A DNA stretch of 64,000 nt. Origin: Erythrobacter sp. YJ-T3-07 (GTDB lineage Bacteria; Pseudomonadota; Alphaproteobacteria; Sphingomonadales; Sphingomonadaceae). The stretch spans positions 3,010,278 through 3,074,277 of the forward strand of contig NZ_JAEAGP010000001.1 in NCBI RefSeq assembly GCF_015999305.1. Reading direction: 5' to 3'. Under the pieces are notes generated by a model that did no database searches, was not told the DNA's origin, and saw only the letters and a list, made by a program, of their open reading frames with translations. Both the position numbers and the translations under genes were made by a program. Positions 43,442-51,441 of this stretch are shown piece by piece. Position 1 is the first letter of the stretch. The number at the start of each line of letters is the position of its first letter.

Positions 43442-45533
43442 CAGCCTGCCCGCCTTTGTCATCGCGACCGCGCTCGCGACTCCTGCCTTTGCGCAGGACA
43501 CACAATCGCAGGATGACAGCGAGATCGTCGTCACCGCCCAGCGGGCGAATGCCAGCGCGGTGGAAAATGGCGGCAGCGCGGGCGTGCTGGGCGACAAGCC
43601 CGCCGAAGACCTGCCCTTCGCGGTGCGCACCTATGACGAGAGCCTGATCCTCAACCAGCAGCCGCTCTCGCTGGGCGAGGTGCTGCAGAACGATCCGACG
43701 ATCCGCACCTCCTACGGCTATGGCAATGCCTCGGAACTGTTCGTCATTCGCGGCTTCCCGCTGTTTAGCGACGATATCGGCCTCAACGGCCTCTACGGCA
43801 TCACCCCGCGCCAGCTGGTCGCGCCCGAACTGCTTGGCGGAGTCGAAGTGCTCAATGGCGCGAGTGCCTTCCTCAACGGCGCTGCCCCGGGCGGATCGGG
43901 CCTCGGCGGCAGCGTGAACCTGCGCCTCAAGCGGGCGGACGAAGACCTCACCCGTGTCACCGCCGGTTTCCGCGAAAGCTCGCGCTTCGGTGCCAGCGTC
44001 GACGTCGCCCGCCGCTTCGGCACTGCGGACCAGTTCGGCGTGCGCGTGAACGGCGCATATCGCGATGGCGAGACTGCCGTCGATGGAGAGGATCGCCGCA
44101 CGCAGGTACTGGGCGCCGGGTTCGATTACGACGGCGGCAATCTGCGCGCCACGCTCGACCTCGCCTACCAAGACATCCGGGTCGACAATCTGCGCCCCAA
44201 GGTGACCATCGCCAGCGGCGCGATCCCCGCCGTGCCCGATGCCGATGTCAACTACGCGCAGGACTATACCTATACCGATCTCACGGAGATCTTCGGCGTC
44301 GCCAGCGTGGAATACGACGTCGCACCCAACGCCACGCTCTACGCCAAGGGCGGCGCGCGCGAGGGGGACGAAGCAGGGATGTACGGCGGCATTAAGGTGA
44401 CCGACGCGGTTACCGGCGACGGCGACAGCGGCTTCCATTCCAACATCCCGTTCAAGGCGAGCAATCAGGCGCTCGAGGCGGGTCTGCGCGTGCGACTGGG
44501 CAGCGCGATCACGCAGGAAATCAACTTCGGCGGCAACATCGCGTGGCAGGAAGATCGCACGGCTTACGATTTCTTCTCCGCCTTCCCGACCAATCTCTAC
44601 GATCCGGTCCAGGTCTCGCCCCAGCCGACCGCCTTTGCCGCTGGCGATCTGGACGATCCTCTCGTCAAGGCGAGCCGCCGCCTGATGAGTGCCTTCGCCT
44701 CCGACACCTTCGGCTTCCTCGACGATCGCGTCCTGCTGACCGGCGGCCTGCGCCTCCAGTCGATCCGGCAGAAGAGTTTCGCCTATTCCGACGGGGCGCT
44801 GGAGAGTCAGGATGACGAAGATGCGATCACGCCGATCGTAGGCTTGGTGGTGAAGCCCGTCGCGGGCCTCTCGCTCTACGCCAACCGGATCGAAGCGCTG
44901 CAACCCGGGCCGAGCGCGCCGCCCGACCCCTCGCTGGTCACCAATCCGGGCGAAACGCTCGCCCCGCGCACCTCGATCCAGTACGAAGTGGGCGGCAAGC
45001 TCGCCTTTGGCGGCCTGTTCGCCACGCTCGCCGCCTACCAGATCGAGCGGCCCGGCGAAGGCATCCTGCCGAGCGGCGAGTTCGGCTATCTCGGCGACCA
45101 GCGGCACCGGGGCATCGAATTCACGCTCAACGGAGACATCACGCGCGGGCTGCGGATCATCTCCGGTCTCGCCTACATCAATGCCGAGCTGGACGGCGGC
45201 GACACGGTACCCGGCGTGCCCGAGTTCACCGCCAATGCCGATGTCGAGTGGGACCTTCCCTTCGCGCCGGGCGTGACCCTCACGGGCCGCGCGCTCTACA
45301 CCGGCGAACAATATGTCGATGCGGCCAACACGCTGGAGATCGACAGCTGGGCAGTGTTCGACCTTGGCGCACGCTACGTCTTCGCGGCGGGCGATGTGCC
45401 GGTGACGCTCAGACTCGCGGTCGAGAATGTCGGCAATGAAGCCTATTGGGCCTCTGCCTTCGACACCTTCTCCAACGCGCTGCTGCAGGGCCGCCCGCGC
45501 ACCGTGCGCGCGTCCATTTCGGCAGACTTCTGA
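43428..45533 (+). CDS. TonB-dependent siderophore receptor
   Basis: 701-residue outer-membrane receptor. A signal peptide (FVIATALATPAFAQ) is followed by a TonB-box-like SEIVVTAQRA, the plug (EDLPFAVRTYDESLILNQQP, LFVIRGFPLFSDDIG, GGVEVLNGASAFLNG) and the beta barrel from about residue 165, ending in a Phe (ASISADF). It is of the FhuA/FptA type and probably takes up a ferric siderophore. ATG 43428 follows from the signal peptide; the 5' end overlaps the small membrane gene. Confidence 0.92.
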   Translation: MTVRNSLPAFVIATALATPAFAQDTQSQDDSEIVVTAQRANASAVENGGSAGVLGDKPAEDLPFAVRTYDESLILNQQPLSLGEVLQNDPTIRTSYGYGNASELFVIRGFPLFSDDIGLNGLYGITPRQLVAPELLGGVEVLNGASAFLNGAAPGGSGLGGSVNLRLKRADEDLTRVTAGFRESSRFGASVDVARRFGTADQFGVRVNGAYRDGETAVDGEDRRTQVLGAGFDYDGGNLRATLDLAYQDIRVDNLRPKVTIASGAIPAVPDADVNYAQDYTYTDLTEIFGVASVEYDVAPNATLYAKGGAREGDEAGMYGGIKVTDAVTGDGDSGFHSNIPFKASNQALEAGLRVRLGSAITQEINFGGNIAWQEDRTAYDFFSAFPTNLYDPVQVSPQPTAFAAGDLDDPLVKASRRLMSAFASDTFGFLDDRVLLTGGLRLQSIRQKSFAYSDGALESQDDEDAITPIVGLVVKPVAGLSLYANRIEALQPGPSAPPDPSLVTNPGETLAPRTSIQYEVGGKLAFGGLFATLAAYQIERPGEGILPSGEFGYLGDQRHRGIEFTLNGDITRGLRIISGLAYINAELDGGDTVPGVPEFTANADVEWDLPFAPGVTLTGRALYTGEQYVDAANTLEIDSWAVFDLGARYVFAAGDVPVTLRLAVENVGNEAYWASAFDTFSNALLQGRPRTVRASISADF

Positions 45534-45573
45534 CCGCGCCGCAATAGCTGACGCGCCGGCCCTGCCCGGTGCG

Positions 45574-46884
45574 TCAGCCGACCAGCTTCGCGACCTGCTG
45601 CACCGCGAGCACGATGAACAGGATCGCCGATCCCGCCAGCGTCATGTTGGCGACCGCGCCGTTGCGGGCATGCGCCGGCAGGCGCTCCGAATTGTTCAGC
45701 AGCAGCAATGTGATGGCGAGGAACGGCATGAACAGCGCGCCGAACGCGCCGTAGATGATCACCAGCAGGAACGGGCGATCGGCAAACAGCAGGACCATCG
45801 GCGGAAAGGTGAGCCAGCCGAGGTAGAAACGATAGGCATTGCTGCCCTCGTGCCCGCCCTCCTCGCGGCCCTTCAGCTGATACCACCAGTCGGAAAAGAA
45901 TAGGCTCATGCCCTGCCACACGCCAAGCAGGGATGAGATCGAGGTGGCGGCAAAGCCGACCAGGAACAGCGTCGCGATCGTCGCCCCGAACCGCTCCTCC
46001 AGCACGCCCGAGAGGCCCAGCAGCCCTTGGTCGCTATCCTGCAGCGCGATCCCTGCGGAATGGAGCAGCTCGGCACCCACGATCAGCATGGCGATGACGA
46101 AGATGCCCGTCACGATATACGCGGTGGCATTGTCGACCCGCATCATCGGCAGCCACGGCGTGCCGCGCCATCCCTTGGCCTGCGTCCAGTAGCCATAGGC
46201 GGCGGTCGTGATCGTCCCGCCGACCCCGCCGATCAGGCCCAGCGTGTAGAACAGCGAGCCTTCGGGCAGCGTGAAGGTCATGCCGCGGGCAAGGTCCGGC
46301 AGGCTCGGCGCGACGAGGATTGCGAGGCCGACCATGATGACGAACATCGTGCCCACGAGCAGCTTCATCACCGTCTCGAAGGTTTCGTACTTGTTGAACC
46401 AGACGAATGCGAAGCCGAACAGGCCCGCGATGATCGCCCAGCCGCGCAGCGACAGGCCCGGGAACAGCGCGGTCAGCGGCAGAGCGGTCGCGCTCATCGC
46501 AGTGGCGCCGTAAATGAAACCCCAGATGATGACGTAGATGCCGAAGTACCAGCTGGTCCAGCGCCCCAGCGATCGCCAGCCCGCGAGAATGGTCGATCCC
46601 GTGGCGAGGTGATAGCGGGCCGAGCCTTCGGACAGCGCGATCTTCACGATGCAGCCGAGAACCGCAGCCCACAGCAAGGCATAGCCGAAGCGCGACCCGG
46701 CGATCAGCGTGGCGACCAGATCGCCCGCACCCACCCCGGTCGCCGCGACGACGATGCCGGGTCCGAGATGACGCCACATTCGACCGCGTGTCGGCGGTGC
46801 CTGTCCTGCATCCGGCCCTTCCGGATCGCGCATGTCGTGTTGCTGCGCGCGGTTGCCAGTGTCGCCCGTCGTGTCGCCCATCAT
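45574..46884 (-). CDS. Nramp family divalent metal transporter
   Basis: 436-residue inner-membrane transporter. The metal-site helix 1 motif is kept in HLGPGIVVAATGVGAGDLVA, although the classic DPGN loop reads GVGAGD, and helix 6 has AELLHSAGIALQ instead of MPH. It thus belongs to the divergent NRAMP-related group, whose substrate (Mn, Fe, Mg or other) is open. Start: ATG 46884, after GGGGAGGGCGAG. It is convergent with the iron receptor operon, 40 bp apart. Confidence 0.85.
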   Translation of the reverse strand: MMGDTTGDTGNRAQQHDMRDPEGPDAGQAPPTRGRMWRHLGPGIVVAATGVGAGDLVATLIAGSRFGYALLWAAVLGCIVKIALSEGSARYHLATGSTILAGWRSLGRWTSWYFGIYVIIWGFIYGATAMSATALPLTALFPGLSLRGWAIIAGLFGFAFVWFNKYETFETVMKLLVGTMFVIMVGLAILVAPSLPDLARGMTFTLPEGSLFYTLGLIGGVGGTITTAAYGYWTQAKGWRGTPWLPMMRVDNATAYIVTGIFVIAMLIVGAELLHSAGIALQDSDQGLLGLSGVLEERFGATIATLFLVGFAATSISSLLGVWQGMSLFFSDWWYQLKGREEGGHEGSNAYRFYLGWLTFPPMVLLFADRPFLLVIIYGAFGALFMPFLAITLLLLNNSERLPAHARNGAVANMTLAGSAILFIVLAVQQVAKLVG

Positions 46885-47571
46885 CTCGCCCTCCCCTTGA
46901 TCGCCCATTCGATCGTTCCGAACGGGTGCCACGCCGCTCCAGGCAAAACACCGACGTGCCGATCCCGATCGGACAGCCAGTGGACATGCCCGCGAGCCGG
47001 CGCCGACCGATTTTACGCTCGGCCCCCTATACTATTCTGCGCAATGATGACGACCCGCGCCGGTGACAACGTCCGCCACGCACGCGATGTGCGAAGCGTT
47101 CGCGCGGACGCAAATCATCGCCCACACGACTGTGCAACGTCAGCCACCGCTCGCTGGAGCCGCGCCCCGAGGGGCGAAGCGCAAATTCTAGAAAGGAAAT
47201 GGCGCCAGAAGAGCTTGATCGCTGGACATCTAAGCGATTGATTTCACAGTCAAATCATAGACTTGCGAAGTCGCCAAAGGCACCATTAGCACGATCTGGA
47301 TTCGTGGAAAAGGCTGGACGTCGCCAGACGGCGAATTCGTGCCATCCAGTCGCGTTGGTCGTATGGCGTATGTTCGCCACGCTTTCGCAGTTAGTGAACG
47401 CGTCTTGCTTTTAGATCAGTCTGGGCCACCTCGCGGTACCTACCTTGCCAAAGAAGTCGGATACTCGAGTCTCTGACTCCGCCGCTGATCAGTGTTCATG
47501 GTCATCGCTTGCTTCCGAGCCGCGCAAAGGTGATCCTGCGCAGGAGAAATTAGCATGAAACGAGACCTGAA
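46885..47571. other. Chromosome-island junction without a confident gene
   Basis: About 690 bp between the Nramp transporter and the first island gene. The segment 47261-47476 has an open frame without start (GTISTIWIRGKGWTSPDGEF..., ending AKEVGYSSL) that reads like a broken gene 5' end, and the sequence is less GC-rich than the host. No tRNA or attachment repeat is seen. CAGGAGA at 47541-47547 precedes the short leader ORF. Confidence 0.5.
47261..47476 (+). pseudogene. Possible remnant reading frame at the island border
   Basis: 71 codons open after a TAG at 47258-47260, ending at TGA 47474. The product (for example SERVLLLDQSGPPRGTYLAK) has protein-like composition, but there is no initiation codon until residue 36 (MAYVRHAF) and no family is recognised. 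It may be the tail of an inactivated gene left by island insertion or decay. Confidence 0.25.
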
Positions 47572-47605
47572 ATGGACGGCAGCGAGCCCCTTCTCCCCGG
47601 CATGA
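47555..47605 (+). CDS. Possible 16-residue leader ORF
   Basis: ATG at 47555 is eight bases after the only good ribosome site (CAGGAGA) upstream of the island gene. It runs 16 codons (MKRDLKWTAASPFSPA) and its TGA overlaps an in-frame ATG of the next gene (ATGA at 47602-47605). This arrangement fits translational coupling or a leader peptide. Confidence 0.35.
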   Translation: MKRDLKWTAASPFSPA

Positions 47606-48609
47606 CAGAAGACGATACGGCTGAGTCTGCCCGCAAGCGGATCCGTCTTGCCGAAATTGAGGAACTCGCGCCGCGTAACTCCACCAGCTTCGACGTTGCG
47701 CTCGAGAATGCTAGGATCGAGGCCTCTTTGCCCGAACTCATTTGGGATCGCGCCCTGATACTCGAAGACATCATTGTCCAAACGCTTTATGAGCCGCGGC
47801 GCAAACTCGATCATCAATACCGGTTTCTGCGCCGCTATTTTCTGAGCGATACCGGCACCACCAATCTCGTGCCGGATTTCGTATCCGAATGCGAAGATTT
47901 GCCATCGGTTTGGCGGTACCTAGACCGAATGGACGTAACGATCGAGGAGCAAGCTGAGCACGTCGGGGACGCGTTCAAAGAACTCACTAGTTTCATGGAT
48001 TTAGTGTTCCGTCCTGGTCGCGTCGACTATGATCGAGAACCATGGCCAGGCAAGCCGATTGCGACACCATTTGCCGCCACGCCATCGGCAGCAGTAAACA
48101 CGTCCATCAATTCCTCGTCCTGGACCGGGCGGTACGATCCGGTACTGCAGGCGAAGCGCGTGCTGTCGCTTGCGCCGCTTGCGATGATAGCGTTGGAACG
48201 GCTGATCGAAGCGGCCGAACAGGCCCGGAACAACAATGCGCCGCCTGAACGCCTTGAACCTCCTGAGCTTGCCGATCTGCGCGAACTTCATCGTGAACTG
48301 GGCGCTTTGATCATGGCGGCAAAGCGAGGCGCAGACCTCGACCATCGCCTTGCTGCAGTGAAGACGGCCTTCAGCAAAGCGTTCCGGATGCTTCATAACA
48401 CCGGTGAGTTAGTCGTTGCAGATGTCCCACCGCTCGCCGCAGCGATGGTGCCGACCTGGGCAACCTACGGAATTTGCGCAACGCTTCTCGACCTCAGCGA
48501 AGGGAGCAGCGCGACCCTTGCCGCGGGCGCACTCGCTGCAAGCGGCGCACTTCAAGCGTCTCGAGCAAGGGGTATGAAGCCGCCTGCTGTTGATGGACCA
48601 GCATCGTGA
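47572..48609 (+). CDS. Unknown protein with hydrophobic C-terminus, first island gene
   Basis: 345 residues, not recognised. The N-terminal 200 residues are charged and helical (RIRLAEIEELAPRNSTSF, LDHQYRFLRRYFLSDTGTT); the C-terminal ~60 contain two weak hydrophobic stretches (PLAAAMVPTWATYGICATLL and ATLAAGALAASGAL) that could insert in a membrane. ATG 47572 has no ribosome site of its own; the next Met (47602) is coupled to the leader ORF and would give 335 residues. Its place at the edge of a Dpd-type island suggests a defence or regulatory role; this is inference from position only. Confidence 0.6.
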   Translation: MDGSEPLLPGMTEDDTAESARKRIRLAEIEELAPRNSTSFDVALENARIEASLPELIWDRALILEDIIVQTLYEPRRKLDHQYRFLRRYFLSDTGTTNLVPDFVSECEDLPSVWRYLDRMDVTIEEQAEHVGDAFKELTSFMDLVFRPGRVDYDREPWPGKPIATPFAATPSAAVNTSINSSSWTGRYDPVLQAKRVLSLAPLAMIALERLIEAAEQARNNNAPPERLEPPELADLRELHRELGALIMAAKRGADLDHRLAAVKTAFSKAFRMLHNTGELVVADVPPLAAAMVPTWATYGICATLLDLSEGSSATLAAGALAASGALQASRARGMKPPAVDGPAS

Positions 48610-48813
48610 CGAGATCCGGGGAGGTCTGCCGAATGTGCCCCCGCAATTGATAAGGAACCCGCATTGTCGTGATCACGAGCACGTTTGTACTTTCGTCGGT
48701 TAGGGGCTCCGGATAGCTTGCCGCTTGCGATTGCGGGAATCGTTAACGACGGGGGCGGACGACACGAATGGGTGGTGCAGAATGGTGCGCGTTGAGCAGC
48801 GCGACGTAGCCGA

Positions 48814-49680
48814 ATGATCGAACTCCTGGGCGATACGGATCCGTGGGTGGCCACGACTTCGGGGGAGAGACTCCTTTTTCTTCTCCTCCGGAACCACCAG
48901 GAATGGCGCGTGCTTGCAGACTCGCTCACAGGCGCCAACCTGCGGATCGGACGACGCTACGACAATCTGTCGAGCTTCTTCATCGGCGCCTCCGTGCTCC
49001 ACCTTCAGCAACGTTTGCTGCGGCTGGCCCACGATGTTCGCGACCAGGTACCCGATCGATGGCAACAAGCGACCGAGCTGCGGGCGCGCGCCTGTGACGT
49101 CATCCAACTGACACCGCTGGACTATGACGGCGATTATGGCGCGCTCATCGAGGAGGTGCTCACCAGCGCCGAACAGATGCCGAGAGAGCCGAGTCCCGGG
49201 CTGAAGAAGCTGGTCCTTCAGAACGGTCCGGACTCCTGCTACAGCTGCGGTCGCATGTTCGGTGCCATTTACGATGACGGCCCGGCACCCGATGGCCTCA
49301 AGACGACAGCGGATCACATTTGGCCACGCGCTCTCGGCGGAGACACCAGCGAGGCTAACCTGCTTCCTGCTTGCCCTTCCTGCAATAGCGCCAAAGGGCA
49401 GATTGCCGCGTGGCAGATGGCATGGATCCAGCCAGTCGTGTTCGCGGACGTCGATGAGGTGAACGGTCTCAAGAGCCTGCAGCGTGAGGTAAAAATGGCG
49501 CTGCATGTGCGCGCGGCGATGACCTACGCCCACAAGAACGGCAGCACGTTGCGCGACGCTCTGCTCGCCATCGGCCCCCGCGAGGCACCAGTCCGGATCG
49601 ACGTAGATCAAGGCTATGATTTCTTCAATTTGCGAGTGCACGACGACATTCGCACGAGCGTGGAATGGACACCGACCTGA
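48814..49680 (+). CDS. HNH endonuclease, linked to dpdB
   Basis: 288-residue protein with a C-terminal zinc-bound HNH domain: Cys142 and Cys145 (CYSCG), TADHIWPRALGG with Asp167-His168, ANLLPACPSCNSAKG with Asn182, Cys187 and Cys190. The first ~130 residues are a helical unknown domain. The final TGA overlaps the ATG of the DGQHR gene by one base (TGATG), so the two are one operon. It may nick or cut DNA as part of the Dpd island, or act separately. Confidence 0.82.
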   Translation: MIELLGDTDPWVATTSGERLLFLLLRNHQEWRVLADSLTGANLRIGRRYDNLSSFFIGASVLHLQQRLLRLAHDVRDQVPDRWQQATELRARACDVIQLTPLDYDGDYGALIEEVLTSAEQMPREPSPGLKKLVLQNGPDSCYSCGRMFGAIYDDGPAPDGLKTTADHIWPRALGGDTSEANLLPACPSCNSAKGQIAAWQMAWIQPVVFADVDEVNGLKSLQREVKMALHVRAAMTYAHKNGSTLRDALLAIGPREAPVRIDVDQGYDFFNLRVHDDIRTSVEWTPT

Positions 49681-50849
49681 TGGAATACACCTACGAAGCC
49701 TTCGTCTTCCACCAGCGTGCCGATGGCAATGGCCCGACGCTTGCCCTCTTTCACGCTCCCGCCGGCGAGGTGTCTGCTTGGGCCGATGTAGACCGTCTCG
49801 CCCATGACAATCGGTTGGCACCGCAGCGCGAGCCGAAGAAGAGCCGCATCAACAGCATCCGCCGCTTCTTCGCCGATGACCCGCAGAACACCATCCCGAC
49901 CGCGATCGTCGTCGGCCTGCGCGGCGTGACGATAGAGGGCAACGGGCCCGTGTGGACGCTGCACTTCGAAACCACCGAGGGACAACCTCATCCTGGTCTC
50001 ATCATCGACGGCCAGCACCGTATGCGGGGGCTCGAGGCGGCCGACCCCGCCACCGTGGTGCCCGTCGTTGCCATCATCGAGGCGAGCGACCTCGAGATGG
50101 CATTCCAGTTCTTGGTGATCAACAACAAGTCGGCCAAGGTTCCGCCCGACCACCTCCGCGCCCTTGCTCTGAATTACCCAGCCGAACAGCTGGAAGCCCG
50201 TCTCAAGACGGCCCGCCTGGCGCTCAACGCGAACCTCGGTTCGGTGGGCGTTCTCGACGAGGACCCTGACAGCCCGTTCCGCGGCATGATCGCTTGGCCC
50301 AACAACCCTCCGGAGCAGCGCGTGATCGTGCCGGCCGCGATCGAGGCGATGGCCTCCGAGGCGAAATCGCTCGGCTTCGGCGAACTCGAAGACTTGGACA
50401 GCCTCAACGCGTTCCTCATCGCGATGTGGACCTTGATCAAGGAGGAATGGGCCCATCTGTTCGTTCACAACAGCAAGCTCCTGTCCAAGGTCGGCCTCAC
50501 CTGCATGACCCAGTTCGTCTGCTCGACCATCAAGACGTGGGCTCGCAATCCGCGGCTGCGCGACCAAGTGGATCCCGGCGATCCCGACAAGGTTCGGGCG
50601 GTCACCAGTGACGTGCTGGCGACGCTCGATCCCAAATTCTTCGAAGCCGACTGGGCCAGCACGAGCTACGACACGCGTGCCGGACGTGACCTCGTCATGC
50701 AGGATCTCGAGACACTGTCCTTCAATGTCGCCAATGGCGAACCCTGGTATGACGGCCTCAAGGTGATCAGCCGTAGTTGGCTTCAGGAGTCGCTCGCGGC
50801 CGCTGGCGGTGCGGCGATTCCTCCCGAGGAGGATGAGGCCCCCGAATAG
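49680..50849 (+). CDS. dpdB: DGQHR domain protein, DpdB type
   Basis: 389 residues; the hallmark GLIIDGQHRMRGLEAAD is at residues 107-123. DGQHR proteins include DndB of phosphorothioation and DpdB of 7-deazaguanine modification. DpdB works with the TGT-like DpdA to insert preQ0 into DNA. The assignment to DpdB instead of DndB rests on the neighbouring dpdD, J, K, I, H, G homologues. ATG 49680 (MEYTYEAFVF) is chosen for its one-base overlap with the HNH gene; ATG 49665 is possible. Confidence 0.8.
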   Translation: MEYTYEAFVFHQRADGNGPTLALFHAPAGEVSAWADVDRLAHDNRLAPQREPKKSRINSIRRFFADDPQNTIPTAIVVGLRGVTIEGNGPVWTLHFETTEGQPHPGLIIDGQHRMRGLEAADPATVVPVVAIIEASDLEMAFQFLVINNKSAKVPPDHLRALALNYPAEQLEARLKTARLALNANLGSVGVLDEDPDSPFRGMIAWPNNPPEQRVIVPAAIEAMASEAKSLGFGELEDLDSLNAFLIAMWTLIKEEWAHLFVHNSKLLSKVGLTCMTQFVCSTIKTWARNPRLRDQVDPGDPDKVRAVTSDVLATLDPKFFEADWASTSYDTRAGRDLVMQDLETLSFNVANGEPWYDGLKVISRSWLQESLAAAGGAAIPPEEDEAPE

Positions 50850-50888
50850 CTCGGGGGCCTCCCAGCAATTTGACCGAGGCGCCAGCGC

Positions 50889-51215
50889 TCAGGCCGCGAT
50901 GCGGATCGGGCGATCGTCAACCTCGATGTCGAGCGTGCCGGCCTTCACCGCCAATTCCATATCGAGCAGGAAGCGCGCGAGGAGTTCGGTCCGCACCACG
51001 CACTTGAACCAGCGTCGGCGGCGGGCGCATTCATTCGTCCAGCCCTTCAAGCCGCGGAATCCGCAGCCGCGCTGGATCGCATATTGCGCCTGCCACCGCG
51101 TGAGTTCGGCGAGCACGCGATCGGTGACGCGCAGCCACACCACATGCTTGTGCCGCGGTTTGATCAGCACGCGGCCAAAGCGGGTGCGACGGGGAAAATT
51201 GAGAATTATTGCCAT
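50889..51215 (-). CDS. Small basic protein of unknown function
   Basis: 108 residues, strongly basic with repeated Arg/Lys and aromatic residues (MAIILNFPRRTRFGRVLIKP, GFRGLKGWTNECARRRRWFK). It starts at ATG 51215 with AGGACGAAGGC nearby. It is convergent with dpdB, 40 bp apart, and sits downstream of dpdD on the same strand. No family recognised; nucleic-acid binding is plausible from charge alone. Confidence 0.55.
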   Translation of the reverse strand: MAIILNFPRRTRFGRVLIKPRHKHVVWLRVTDRVLAELTRWQAQYAIQRGCGFRGLKGWTNECARRRRWFKCVVRTELLARFLLDMELAVKAGTLDIEVDDRPIRIAA

Positions 51216-51441
51216 TAGCCTTCGTCCTTGGAAAAGGCGGCTCGATAGATATGGACGAAGTTCGTGAGCCGCATGCCGAGGCCTCGCCCACGGTTGTGGG
51301 TTCGGTCAGCGGCCGCTCGTTCGAGCGGTTCAGCTACGGCGTCTCGCCGGCGGCTCTTGTCGCGAACATGCGCGACGGCCCTGACGGCAATCTTCTAGCA
51401 GATGACAGTCCACCTGTCACGCGGCAGCGCGTCGGCATCCC
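51216..51441. other. Gap between dpdD and the small basic gene
   Basis: 226 bp. A plus-strand frame from ATG 51251 (MDEVREPHAEASPTVVGSVS) has some protein-like composition but soon runs into the end of dpdD on the other strand. I do not call a gene. Confidence 0.3.

Noticed and set aside
43395..45311. 638-codon minus-strand frame opposite the TonB receptor
   Set aside because: Antisense to a receptor with complete motifs; no domain and a biased shadow composition.
47572..50849. Phosphorothioation (Dnd) system
   Set aside because: The DGQHR protein also fits DndB, but no dndA, C, D or E is present and the large operon contains Dpd-type helicase, ATPase and PLD genes.
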